DNA of 64,000 nucleotides from Zeugodacus cucurbitae. Lineage: Eukaryota; Arthropoda; Insecta; Diptera; Tephritidae. A program made the translations under genes and the position numbers. Positions 11,521 to 23,974 of this stretch are shown piece by piece (the first letter of the stretch is position 1; each line of letters opens with the position of its first letter). The notes under the pieces are model-generated. The model ran no database searches. It was not told where the DNA came from and saw nothing but the letters and a program-made list of their open reading frames with translations. The stretch is from NCBI RefSeq assembly GCF_028554725.1, contig NC_071667.1, positions 49,159,501 through 49,223,500 of the forward strand. Direction: 5' to 3'.

Positions 11521-12394
11521 AAAATCTCATCGGTTCTTTATTTGAAACGTTAGATTGGTTCATGACATTTACTTTTTGAAGATAATTTCATTTAAATGTT
11601 GACCGCGGCTGCGTCTTAGGTGGTCCATTCGGAAAGTCCAATTTTGGGCAACTTTTTCGAGCATTTCGGCCGGAATAGCCCGAATTTCTTCGGAAATGTT
11701 GTCTTCCAAAGCTGGAATAGTTGCTGGCTTATTTCTGTAGACTTTAGACTTGACGTAGCCCCACAAAAAATAGTCTAAAGGCGTTAAATCGCATGATCTT
11801 GGTGGCCAACTTACGGGTCCATTTCTTGAGATGAATTGTTCTCCGAAGTTTTCCCTCAAAATGGCCATAGAATCGCGAGCTGTGTGGCATGTAGCGCCAT
11901 CTTGTTGAAACCACATGTCAACCAAGTTCAGTTCTTCCATTTTTGGCAACAAAAAGTTTGTTAGCATCGAACGATAGCGATCGCCATTCACCGTAACGTT
12001 GCGTCCAACAGCATCTTTGAAAAAATACGGTCCAATGATTCCACCAGCGTACAAACCACACCAAACAGTGCATTTTTCGGGATGCATGGGCAGTTCTTGA
12101 ACGGCTTCTGGTTGCTCTTCACCCCAAATGCGGCAATTTTGCTTATTTACGTAGCCATTCAACCAGAAATGAGCCTCATCGCTGAACAAAATTTGTCGAT
12201 AAACACATTTCGAACCGAACACTGATTTTGGTAATAAAATTCAATGATTTGCAAGCGTTGCTCGTTAGTAAGTCTATTCATGATGAAATGTCAAAGCATA
12301 CTGAGCATCTTTCTCTTTGACACCATGTCTGAAATCCCACGTGATCTGTCAAATACTAATGCATGAAAATCCTAACCTCAAAAAAATCACCCGT
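11521..12394 (-). mobile_element. Second mariner copy, lacking its left end
   Basis: This is the same DD41D element as at 9495-10426, carried by the tandem duplication. The right end (to 12394) is intact with TA following, but the 58 bp of the left end are absent and replaced by the ATAAAATGT junction. An element with a single terminal repeat is not expected to transpose. Confidence 0.9.
11569..12222 (-). pseudogene. Mariner transposase catalytic domain, duplicate copy
   Basis: The 217-codon frame is identical in translation to the one at 9601-10254. It has the same aspartates, the same GTG first codon, and the same out-of-frame N-terminal remnant, here starting at about 12281. It arose by the local duplication, not by transposition. 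No independent mutation has accumulated, which argues for a very recent event or an assembly artefact. Confidence 0.85.
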
Positions 12395-12905
12395 TACAAA
12401 TGGTAGCAGTTTAAAAGGGTGTCGTGTTCCCAAGGAGGAAGCTCTACTAGAAAAATTGTGATAGGCGGTGTCGATATGGAAAATAAGAAAAAACGAGATA
12501 GAAAATAAAAAAGTTTATCGCGTAACAAAGAGGAACATTATTTTGACAAGCCCTGTTGTTCTTGTTCTCTGGCTGATGACTTTCCAATTGAAGCACATTT
12601 TATGTGATGGTTTTCTCGTACCATCTAGTCCTAACCAAATGACCCAGAACAAGTCAAAGGAAAATTATCATCACAAATCTGCAAAAAAAAATATTAAATT
12701 TACCGCTATTAGCCCTTGCGAATGATCGTACTCGAATTTTCAACCATTATTGTTTCTTCTGTCTTAAAATACTGTCTTAACCCTTAAATGAATGGGGTAC
12801 ATTCGATTCAAGGCAATTAAGACTTCGTAATTCGATCAAATTAATCTGTATCGCAGTTTTGTTTACTCACAGTAGGCGCTAGTAAATGCTAACGGCGCTA
12901 GTAAA

Positions 12906-13136
12906 ATGACTGAAGCTTTCAAAAGTTTATACTCAGTTGATAGTGACCCAACAAACTGGTCGGAAGTCTCTATTTTGGGTCCGAACTCATGGGTTTTAGG
13001 CTTAAAATCAACTTTATAAGAAGCGGACTGCAATAAAATACTTCGTGGTTTGAATTTGGAGGGAAGGAAAGATAAGGAAATTTTACAGAAAACGACAGTT
13101 TATGCTTCATTTTTACTTGGTTATATTATACACGGG
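12906..13136 (+). pseudogene. Duplicate of the coding-like fragment
   Basis: This is the exact counterpart of 10938-11168, with the same ATG, internal TAA and GTAAGT donor. It lies 400 bp before the broken gene at 13535-14208 on the same strand. Whether the two ever formed one gene cannot be told from the sequence. Confidence 0.35.
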
Positions 13137-13534
13137 TAAGTTCAACCCACATGCATAAACACTTTTTCACCACGAGTTAAATGATCTACTCGGATAGAAT
13201 ATACACATTTGCTTTACATATGTATACGTGTTAACTCGGATGCATAAACGGATTTAGAGTTATGATAAACGTCAAATCAGGCGATTTTTGAACCGGTGTA
13301 TATTATTTTGACAAATTGCATATGCAGGGTTCCCGTATTGCTAATTTTTCGATATAAATTTAAGAATTTACCATATATTTTATCAAAATTTATAATATTT
13401 TCTTCTATAATTTAATTTGTCAGCTAAATAAGAGTCAATGTCAAGAACTTGAATCAAAGACATATAAAAAAAGTGCACTATAAAATGTAGTTATTGTTTG
13501 CTAATATTTAAATCATTTCAAAATTAAAAAAATT

Positions 13535-14208
13535 TTGCGTGGCAGCCCTCGGATTAATTCCATTCAGAATTCACCTCGAGTAGAGTATTTGCCGTTTATG
13601 CTTATAGGCTTTACCCATGTAGAATATAACCGTGTAGAAATGAAGCATAAACGTAATATATTATTACATATCAAATCTAAATCGGTAAAGCTGAAAGAAT
13701 TCGATGTTATTGGGTGCGATGGAACAGTATTGTTGGTGGTGTCATTCGATGGTGGTGTCATTCGGCTGATGGAGGAGGTATTCAATAAGCCATCACAGTG
13801 GCTTATCTGCCAATTGAATTCAAACGAGTTACCATTACGTCTTTTTTTATTACATTTAGACGGAAAAACTACTAACCCTAAATGCTTTTCGGGTGCCATC
13901 GGATCTCAATTACAAATTTGTCAAACAATGCCGATAGTCGAATCTATAATGACCGCTAGATGGCTAACAATAGCCAATCGAATTCTTAGATTGTATACCA
14001 CTTAAACTGACCCAGAAGAAAAGCTGGTTGTATTAGCCACGTACGTTATGAAAGTTTATAGAACAAAGTGGTTTACAATACATTTTAATTCCTCGTACAT
14101 TAACGGAACCAAAAATCTATGGCAAACCATTAACCTAAGTCGTTATTCGAATTTCGATATAAAAGCAATCGTTGATAAAGTAATCGCAGATTCCATTTAC
14201 TATATATA
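13535..14208 (+). pseudogene. Uncharacterised repeat-associated arthropod protein, one in-frame stop
   Basis: A 156-codon frame (first codon TTG) ends in TAA at 14003-14005 and continues in the same frame for about 67 codons. Motifs are LKEFDVIGCDGTVLLVV, GGVIRLMEEVFNKPSQWLIC, LNSNELPLRLFLLHLDGKTT, FSGAIGSQLQICQTMPIV and ARWLTIANRILRLY, then after the stop TDPEEKLVVLATYVMKVY, NGTKNLWQTINLSRYS and IKAIVDKVI. From memory these match a large family of uncharacterised arthropod proteins with a G-x-DGT motif, an NELPLRH-like motif and RWLT-ANR-LRLY, often multicopy and so probably transposon-related. Part of the segment before RWLT is missing compared with that family. I cannot name a function. 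It is more likely a relic than an active gene. Confidence 0.55.
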
Positions 14209-14209
14209 A

Positions 14210-17200
14210 TGATTTCTAGTGGACTTTATGTCTAATATACGGGAGGAAATAATAAATAGACCGGTGACCCCATTCATTGGAAAGGGTTTGATGGACGAGT
14301 GAACCATTAACTCGTCTGTTATTCGACGCAAATAAGGTTAGGTTAGATGGCCGAAATATTAACTAGCTGTATAAAATCAGGGTCATGTCCAATAACGTAG
14401 AACCGACAATTGGAGATTATTACTTCATCTTCCTATTGCTAAATTAATAAATATTGTTCTAACTGTTTTCGATTAGTACTATACTATATTTTCCATATCC
14501 TTATGTAAATAATATATCTTTATTGGTAAAATTTTGCATGATTTTTCATCACTAAAATATTTTTAAATTAAACGCAAATAATATTTTTTTTCATACAAAT
14601 ATTTATTGTGGAATTTTAAGTCACCACAAAAATCTGCAAGAAATACCTGTGCATACAAACAAAAACAAACAAATGTAGTTTTGATTTGCCGGAAATGAGC
14701 AATCGAAATAAAATTCAAACGATTTGAAATATTTTGACAGAATAGAGAAGGTAAAATAAAAATACGCTTTAAGAATTTAATAAAAAGGGATTAACTCAAA
14801 TCATATTAAACCAACTTTAATTTACTCTACCAATGGATGTGAGTTAATTGCTTTTGACTGCAAATGGAGTGTTTTAAAATAATATTGATCATTCAATTTG
14901 TATACATTTGTATATTTATATACACCATTTCAGAGCTCATATAAAAAGTATATAAAAATAATATAAATGGTATTTATATATGTATATGTATTTATATATG
15001 TTTATATGTAAATTGGAGATCAGCATGCTTACATATCAGTAAAATGCATTACCACTTGCACGAGTGAGCATAAAATATGCAAACGAAAAAATTGATCACA
15101 TTTTTTTCTTTATGATAACAAGATTGTAAATATTGAAATAGCGATTATATAATGCAAATGCAAGTCCTGCGCTCTGCACAGTTTTCATTTATTTGATTTA
15201 AATAAAGGATTAACGAAATAATTTCAAAAGGCAGCTGTCATGTGCAAGCTAATATACATTTGTGACGTGCACAAGTATAGTTGTTGTTGATATAAACGTT
15301 TCATTTACGCTTTATTTTATTTGGAATTAATATACCAAATACTTTCTTCATATGCTTCTTCACGCGCTCTGTTAGCGATATTCAAATGCACACATTAACA
15401 GTTCTTTTATTAACAGACAAATATTCTCAGTCATATTCATCTTTAAAATAAACTTACTTTACAGCGCTTCAGATAATTGCAGAATGTTAATCAATCAGCA
15501 ATATTATTAACAACAATGTTAACTTTACAGTGCTGTTACACTGCTGCACAAGTACGAGCAAATACATTTACAGTACCAGAGTAATAATTAGCAGTATCAT
15601 AAATCATTAACATTTTCTTGTAATGAAATGCTATCGCAGGAAAGAGCACCTTTCCTTTAAAATATTTGCTTACAGTTCAATGTGTAGCCTACAGTGATGT
15701 TATTGGATGGTTGGATGGTTAAATCTATGTTAATGCTATTTCAATTAACATTTTCTGTTCTTGTTAGGCTCTGCTTATACCTGTAGATTATGGCATTATC
15801 TCTTTTCATAAAAACTGCTAACTTTTACATGAAGAACAACAGCTACTGCACATTACTTGTATTGTATTGGCATTAAAATTAACATCAATCTAACTCTGAC
15901 ATTTACTCGTCTGTGGAACATATAATTTAAACTTCGCCAATGTTACACTACAGATGCATGGAAGTAGTCATAAAACAAACTAGAAAGTATATTTTTAGTT
16001 AAAAGACCCATAAGTTGTACATTGTTATCTTAAGTTAAGTTAAGGTAAAGTAAGGTGACTTACCGTTGACTTACCGTTTTCATGATCGTTCATAGTACAG
16101 CTTAAAGTCAATTAGTAGAACACAAATCAATCGATGAGCGCTGATTCAGATTGATTTACTATAAAAATCTTATTTTTCTACATTAATTTTTAATTGAATA
16201 ACAATTGTGTTGTAAATGCATTGCAACTCTTCGAGTTGAGCTGTAAATTTGGCTGTGTTTATTGACAAAATAGCATTAATGCAACTCTACGGTAGATAGA
16301 GATATCGATAAATAGCAATCAGATAATGAATCTTACCAACTTCTTATGAACGGCAAAAAAAAAATGTATGACAGCTGCTCGTTAATCGAGTAGCCGGCAG
16401 TGCAAAGGGTAAAAACTGGCTGCTCAATTATAATCTTAATGCATTAAATGAATCGGCTGTGTGAAAAGGCTATTATGAAAAATGGAGAACCGTTCTCAAT
16501 TATTTTTCATTCTACATAATCGATTTGTTATTATCTCATGATGGGTTATGTATTTAACCTTAGAATAATGGGAGGGAAGAACTAAGTACAAGAAACTAAG
16601 ATGTAAATATTTATACATATTACTATCTCTAATGAATGCTTTTATTTAAGAGCGTCTAGTATGGAGTACTCTTGTCACAATTTGCTTCGGACCAGATCAG
16701 TTTAATTCAAAACTCTCCCTTCCTGTCCTAATTTCACAGTGAAGGTTACTGCAGGAGGAAATAACTTCGGCGCCAAAAAAGGTACTGTAATCTAAAAAGC
16801 ATTGTACGGAAAAATAATTGTAAAAGTCGGACACGATTCTTTCGACGACATCTCGGAGCTTGCACACATACTAATTTTTGAGTCGATCAACTTCATAAAG
16901 GCCACATAATGGTTCAGAAAGACCTAGGTGCGTCATCCGTCGTCCACAACACCTATCTACCTATCTTAATATAAAAAACATTCTCTAGAAATATATATAG
17001 GAAATATTATATAACAAAACACATAAGGACCAAAGCATCATTATAATTAATTATTTGGAAAAATATTGCCTTTAAATTGTGTATTATATATTTGCTTACA
17101 TTTCAATCATATTTATTGATTTTATAATACTGTGGTATTATTAATAATACTCCCCACTCGTTTGTGAATAAATAATGAGCTTGTACATTCAATAAATTTA

Positions 17201-17540
17201 TTTATATGTATATATACATTGTAAATAATAATGTGCAAGGCATATCTTCCATTCCCCAGATTTACCTCCACAAATCATACTTATCAGTAACTGTATTGTT
17301 GCATCATTTTAGTATGGCATTTTAAAATTATTGCACACACATTAACTCGTAAATAAGTTGGACAATAACATTTTGCACGGATTACCCAGACAACTGGCCT
17401 ATATGATTACACCAAAGAGGCGAGGTATTTGACATTTTAATGCGCGTATTATTCAAATTGCATTTGACACTTTGGCCATGGCTGAAAAGGAGTGTTAACT
17501 GCGGTGAGAGCATGCTGTGAGCAGCAAGAGCGCTGAGTGA
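14210..17540. other. Long AT-rich non-coding stretch
   Basis: No coding motif is visible. Small direct repeats occur at 16025-16080 (TAAGTTAAG, then ACTTACCGTTG/ACTTACCGTTT) and at 15708-15722 (GGATGGTT twice). Positions 16660-16960 are richer in G+C and may be an old element, but I cannot identify it. Confidence 0.5.
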
Positions 17541-17548
17541 CTGCATTA

Positions 17549-17660
17549 AAACAAGAGAGAGAGAGAGAGTGAAAGTAAAAATATGAGATGTTGCGACAAA
17601 ACTACAAAAGAGACGCGGAATCATTCAGCATCCATTCGGAGCTCTGAGATGTAAACGTTT
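17549..17660 (+). promoter_or_regulatory. Candidate promoter: GAGA tract and initiator
   Basis: An AGAGAG tract (17554-17569) of the kind bound by GAGA factor in flies lies 55 bp upstream of TCATTC (17621-17626), a perfect match to the fly initiator TCAKTY. The sequence then changes to a CA-rich, AT-balanced leader typical of fly 5' untranslated regions (17640-18000). No TATA box is evident, and the expected downstream promoter element position does not match well. Strand and function are inferred. Confidence 0.3.
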
Positions 17661-18006
17661 TACTCACGTCTTCAAACAGGCGTAAACACGAGTACTAACT
17701 CTCGACTTGTAAAACTCCTACTATGTAACTGACACTCCGCAGCTTCAATGCTCTCAATCGGAGGCGCATCTTTCAAAAGGAGACGAAGTTTTTACTGCTG
17801 CAATCACTACTCTACTGAAGCTCCAGTAACGAAGCAACAAAAAACGAGCGACCAACTTTGACGAACGAGCGATATAATAAATTTACACAAACAAACACAA
17901 AAGCAACAATACAGCAGCATTTTGCAAGAAACACACAGTTGAAGTATCAAATACTCGTTTGAACAGCATTTGGAGCAATAAAATCCATTGCTATCAACTA
18001 CTGTTG

Positions 18007-18216
18007 ATGGAGCTTAAGCTGGTGTTGGCTACGAAAGAATTACAGCCAGCCGGAGCAGCAGCTGGTGATGTTGCAAAAGAAATTTGGCACAGACTCGTCT
18101 CGCACTCAATGCGCTTCCACTCGATGCGATTCGACGGCTGCGATTTACTACAAACGAACGACGAAGCTCACGAAGTGTTTGGGGAAAAATCCGCCTCAGT
18201 CTTTGGTATCATCTGA
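18007..18216 (+). CDS. Possible short ORF or 5' exon, 69 residues
   Basis: From the ATG at 18007 the frame reads MELKLVLATKELQPAGAAAG and ends SASVFGII before TGA. It lies in a balanced-composition block downstream of the candidate promoter at 17.6 kb. Two other plus-strand frames are also open here, which weakens the case, and I recognise no domain, signal peptide or membrane segment. It may simply be part of a long 5' untranslated exon. Treat as tentative. Confidence 0.2.
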   Translation: MELKLVLATKELQPAGAAAGDVAKEIWHRLVSHSMRFHSMRFDGCDLLQTNDEAHEVFGEKSASVFGII

Positions 18217-18300
18217 CGTCGTTGATACGCTGCTCCGGCCGGTCGGTAACGCGTTCAAACGTAAACGAGATTTTTACACGTAAACCTTTGTAATAGTCAG

Positions 18301-21300
18301 TGTCGGCAAATGTTGGACGATTTGTGAAAAATAAAAAAAATTAATCTAAATGGTTTAAGTTGATTTTACTTTTTCAAAGTTCGTGTTGGAAAAGATTTAA
18401 GCGTTTTATGTACATATACGTTTGTAAATATGTGTGTGTGAGTTAATGCTGGACAAAACTATGATTCGGCTTTATTGTGCCGCGTCCAGTCCTACGCTAC
18501 AATGTTTTCAAGCTGAAGGAATATAAAGACGCAGCCTTTCTTTGAATGTATGTTTGTAAAAACATTAAATATCACCTAAGAATACCATTAACATCCGAAG
18601 GACTCCTCAATCTATCATCTATATATGTGTAACAACAAACTCAACATATATGTGTCCCTCAGCTGCCATTCAACTCTAGACCCGGCTGATGTCAGTGAAT
18701 TTCGATTTGCGCTTTAATGTCAACGTGATATCAATTGATACACGAATACATACATATGTACAACATTCAATTACAAACATGTGTATCGGCGTTGCCTACA
18801 AGGACATTGCACTCGTCGTGCACGTGTCCTTCTGCTCACTGCATTTTCGACAGTCTCTTTCTTGTATCGTCATTCATTTTCATTTCTATGTCAATGCATT
18901 TGTTGCCTTTGAATTTTCATTCCATTTGTTGTGCTTTCAAATTCTTTTTTTTTTGTTGCTTTGCTTTCCAGCTTTTTTACTACTAACGGCATTTGCTTTC
19001 AGTCTTTGCTTATATGCAGCACTTTTGGCTGCTGCTTCCTGCTGATTTTGTTTGTTCGTATGCAAGTTGTGCCTTGGGTCACATGCTGCATATGTACGCT
19101 ATGCATGTGTATGCCAATGACATGCTGAACAATTTCTTTGCGAATGTTTCTTTGGATATTTTTTTCCCTTTTGTAATGGAATAGAGCTCCTCCATAGAGT
19201 TGGTTACTGTGCTGAAAATGTTCAATGCTTTCGGTTAGCATGTTGTTTTCCTTTCTTATTTGTGGAAACCGGGTCAACAGTATCGAACGTGCAACAATTC
19301 TTATTTAAATCAATTTTCGTGCAACAAAAACTTTGGGCAAAAGTTCACGGTGTCGCCCAGAGACATATTTGGCAATGCAAAGCAAATACATAATATACGA
19401 TTAGATGCAAATTTATACCTACATGCATATTATTTCTAGTTGTATTTATTTATCATTGAAAATGTTTTCCTAGTAGCCAGTGCAGTTTTTGTAACAAACA
19501 TTTTGCTTAGTATGTTCATGGAAACTTAGAGATGTAATCTGTTGGTTGTGTCTTCTGAATTCCATATGAACTCCATTTTTGATGTAATAAATTGAAAACA
19601 AGTTGTCATAGGTCACTACGCCCTAGGATGTTAGTGTGTCAAAGAAATGTTGATATACATATGAAATGATGATGGTGTGAAAGATTGTTACAATTAAAGT
19701 TCTCCAAAGAAACCTGTTCTGTAGTTGTTGCTAAGGGCCTCTTATACATATACTAGTAAGTATTCTGTCCTTGCATATTATAGAAGAGCTAGATTTTATA
19801 AATAGTACATATATTAAATTAATGGGAATACAGTGATCCCCGCTTAAGTCAATAAATTGTCCATTAAATCTTACCGTCGAATTTTCACCCACTAACTTCG
19901 ATAAAAGTTACAATATCGTTATTTTTTAATGTCAAAAGAAAGTTCTTCTCCCCAAAACTATATTTCTAATGAAAGTCAGCGACCGAATGACTAGATTTTC
20001 TCTAGGTCAAAACAGAGTTATAACTCCGATTTGGCTGAAGATGTCTGACAGTCTCCACAAGTATGTAGTGTATGATAGTAAATTTCTACTATCTCTAAAT
20101 AATTAGTTTCCAGCGACTGTTCGTCTGATTTCGTCGTCAATAAAATAAACACATATTTATTTAAGGCAGTTTTATAAGAATAACAAAAATAAAAGTGTTT
20201 TGTTCAGAAATGGTTCAAGCGAGTTTATTTATACCGAATATTATTCTATTATACATGGGACTCCTTTGCTAAAACTACTGAAGCAACCAATTTAATCATT
20301 ATTCTATGTATGAAATATATATCGCGTCCTCAAGGAAACTCATTATCAATTTATATCGATTTAATCGGGATGTGTAAAAAAATCGATTTTTTTGTTTTTT
20401 GGCTTATTAATTTCTACTTATGAAGAACATTATCCTAAATTTTCAAGTTGATCCGAATAAAAGTTTCGGAGATACAGCCTGTGCGCTCCAAGTCAATTAC
20501 TATTGTTACTCAAAACTTTAAACCTGTTTTTCTCGGAACTTGTTTGCAAAGTCGGTTGTCAACCAATCTTGATGAAATTTTGGACAGGTGTTCAATATAC
20601 AATTTACTCGTGCTTGAACGAAGGATTTTAATTTTTTTTTTTTAATTTTTCCATGTCAACTATTTCAAAAAAAAAAAACAAAATGTCAAAGCTAATTTAA
20701 CCGAAATTTTTATTTTTTTTTTGTAATTTTTTAAATGTCTGCTAAAATTCCAATTTTTACTTTTTTTGTATGGTCTTACCTAAAGCACCTATTTTTATTT
20801 TTTTCATTTTGGATGGTCCTGTCAGCAGTTATGCTGACAACGCGAACGCACCTTTTTCCGAGGGGTCACCGGAAGTGACGTCATAATGAAGGAGTTTTAA
20901 TTTTTTTTTTGAAAATTTCAGAAATTATTCTTTAAATATTGTATCTATAAGACAGAAAAAAATTTGACGGAAATAAAAAAATGTTTACATAGAAAAAAAA
21001 GTATTGAAAAAAGGCCATTTTTACCCGAGAAAACCCATTAAATCCCTATCTCGGTCGGTTATCTATTACCAGACTAAAAAAATATATAAATGCGACTTTT
21101 TAGTTTTTCTGCAATTTCTCCATGAAAGCAGAAGGCAAGGTTTACATGGACAAGTCACATATATAAATAACTAATTAAAAAATGTTTGAAATTTGTTGCA
21201 ATTTATATTATGTATTTGGCCTGAAATGATAATCATGTAATCGGCTCAAGAAAGTCTCATCATATTCAATATATTATTTTCTAACAGCTCATTGCTATCA

Positions 21301-23940
21301 AATTACCTAATTAGTGTCTAATTTTGTTACAATTATGTCATCTGGCATATATATGTATATAAAAAATTTAATTGCATTATATAAATATATATATATGTAT
21401 ACCATTTTATGTTAAAATTAAATAACAAATATGTACGAAATAGTTTCAAAAACAATTGCGCATTAAATTACATGCATGGCCTAATAACGTAAGTCTTATT
21501 TACTAGTTGGAATATAAATTAATTAATTAAAAGAGTATTAAATCAATTAGACAAATTAATATTACGAAATTTAACAGCTGCAACGAGAATTCAATTAATT
21601 TAATTTGCAGTTAAGGTATATAAGTGCATTCGGTATGTGACCACCATAAAATTAGTTGTAGGTTGTAATATTGGAAGAAGTGAAATATGTGTGAGAGAAC
21701 ATGTACATTTTATTATATTAAATTGAAAGTGCGCTATACTCGCAAAGAAGAACTTGTAAAACCCGCAATAAAAAATTATGGAAAACATTAATTATAAAAT
21801 TATAAGAAGACTAAACAATAACGAAATACGAAAAATCCAGTCACGTTCACAAATATAAAATGCCAATTTTCTAATTTACTGCAAGTTAAGCGTTCTGCTA
21901 AACACACGCGTGATAGGTCATTAAATATAAATCTATAATATAAACACATGTTAATTAATTAACGCTTAAAAAGTGCATAATTGGCATTTCTCTGCACGTG
22001 CATAAATATAGAGCAATTATTTAAATGATTTTATGCGCAAGTTAGCTTAGCTTAGTTAGTGAATAACACACACACACAATCGTGTACGAAAATATACATA
22101 TATAATATAGAAAGTTTGCACTAAGCCACCTAGCAAATGCGCGTGGAATGTCCGTAGTCGCTGAAAAAGAGCAATACACTGCGTATGAGTAACCTCAAAA
22201 ATGCGGAAAAATTACGCCCTAAAGGAAAGCATAAAAAGCGATGACATAAAATAAAGCATGTGAGGACAAAAAACGAGTGAGTAAAAACTGAAATGCGTTT
22301 CGTTAAGCAACATAAGTTGTTGTTGTTGTAGTTCACCTTCATGTGCACTTAGAGGCTAGCGGTGAAAAAAAAATCTTTTAAAGTGCAAAATCTAAAAAAG
22401 TTTTGCAGAAATATACTTAAATATGTAAGCTCAAAAGCTCAATTGCAATCATAGAAAACGCCAAATTGCCTTTGAATAATCAAAAGCGAGCAATTACGAA
22501 AAACGCATAAATTAAATTGCGGACTGAAAAAAATACTAAAACAGCTGTTGGCAAAATTAGAGTTCAACAAAAACGTATATTGATATGGCCTGCCCACATA
22601 TACACTCCCACTCGCCATTATCCAGCATTGCTAATTTGCATTTATTTATTTTCTTTTTTTTTTTGCTGTGTGTGTGTGAATGGAAATTTTCAATGAAATT
22701 AAGCCGTGGGCGTTTATTATTTCTCTCGCTGTAAGTAAATAAAGCAAAATAAAAACAGAAATACAAATTAATACATGCACATTTATGTGTTGATATTTGC
22801 CAAACTGTAGTAATTTATTTGGCTTATGCACTGAGTTTAGCTATCAACCACAAGCGTGGTAAAAGACAATGAAAACTAATGTATAGCCCACATATAAAAT
22901 TCCAACACATCACGGCACACAACAACGTTAGAGCTCGCCAACTAAAACCAGCGTCGTCATTACTTAGTATAAAGTAAAAACTAAATAAATCCAAATATAA
23001 TATTGTGCATGCGGCACGTGAACTATATACTACGCTGTGCAGCAGCAGCAGTTTGACCGCAATGTCGCGCAATATGTGTGACTCGGCGCACTATGCCAAG
23101 CATTCAACGGCTAACCTACAGCAATGTTTGTGTTGCTCATGCTAAAGCCATGCCTGCATATAATGTGGCTAGTTTTTGTGCAGATATCGTCGGCGATAAA
23201 GAGCCATGTCATCAAATGGCTGACATTAGGCACTGAGAGAAAATTTATGTGGAATATATAGGTTCCTATTATTATATACTCCTATAGATATAATATGAAA
23301 CGGAACTAAAAAGCTTGAAAATAATTTAATTTTATAAACTCTGTATTAATTGTTAATATTTAATTGCATAACACAAATCTGAAATATTTCCTGGTACGCT
23401 CTTTGTTGGTTTCCCAGAATTCGAAATCTTAAGAAAACTAATTATACCACAATAATAATATATTTTCATCTTTCTTTTAATATTATCCCAAAAACTCTCC
23501 TATGAAGTCAGTCACAACGAATTCATTATCAAGAAGTCCGAAAACCCGATTTTATGATTGACGGCATCTACCATTTCAATATTTTAGATTTTTAGTAAGC
23601 TTCGATAAAGTTAAAGAATCGGTACTCCACTTTTATGGCGCCTCGTTGAACAGTTATTAATACTATTGTCATTTGTGTCTTTGAAAAGTATTCTTTGCTA
23701 AATTCCAATTATGATTTTCCAATTATAATTTTGAAAAATGATGTAGAATTGACTGTTCATTTATAAAACGTCGTTCGTTCCATTTATGTAGATTGACAGT
23801 CGTTCGAACGCTGAATAAATGTCTCTGACCACCTTATATGGAGATATTGTAATCACAGATTCAGTATCATATATTCATAACACTATACGGCAAAATCGAC
23901 TTTTTTTCTGGGCATTGAACCAAATAAAATTTATGCGGGA
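18301..23940. other. Long non-coding stretch with possible old repeats
   Basis: The region is AT-rich with T-rich or TA-rich ORFs that look like chance. Positions 20340-21060 contain poly-T/poly-A blocks around AAAATCGATTTTTTTG, a motif that recurs at about 58310 and, in weaker form, at about 23895 and 49140, so a decayed dispersed repeat is likely. Positions 22130-23150 are somewhat richer in G+C without any coding signal. Confidence 0.4.
20821..20838. repeat. Perfect short hairpin
   Basis: GTCAGCA and TGCTGAC form a 7-bp stem around the loop GTTA. It stands in a short GC-rich island inside a poly-T/poly-A region. It may be part of a repeat element; function is unknown. Confidence 0.4.
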
Positions 23941-23974
23941 GGTTGAGTCATAAGTAAGAGAAGTACGAAGAGAA

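Larger units (their letters stand above)
11521..13488. repeat. Tandem duplication unit 2 (1,968 bp)
   Basis: This is the second copy of 9553-11520, abutting it with no spacer. Because the unit starts inside the mariner element, this copy has no left terminal repeat and cannot be a separate transposition event. Confidence 0.95.

Noticed and set aside
14330..14350. AAGGTTAGGTTAG, considered as a telomere-type TTAGG repeat
   Set aside because: Only two units; flies lack TTAGG telomeres, and such pairs are common in the genome.
18689..19045. 118-codon ATG ORF with a hydrophobic C-terminus
   Set aside because: Hydrophobicity comes from T-rich DNA; three frames overlap here and no splice or domain signal supports it.
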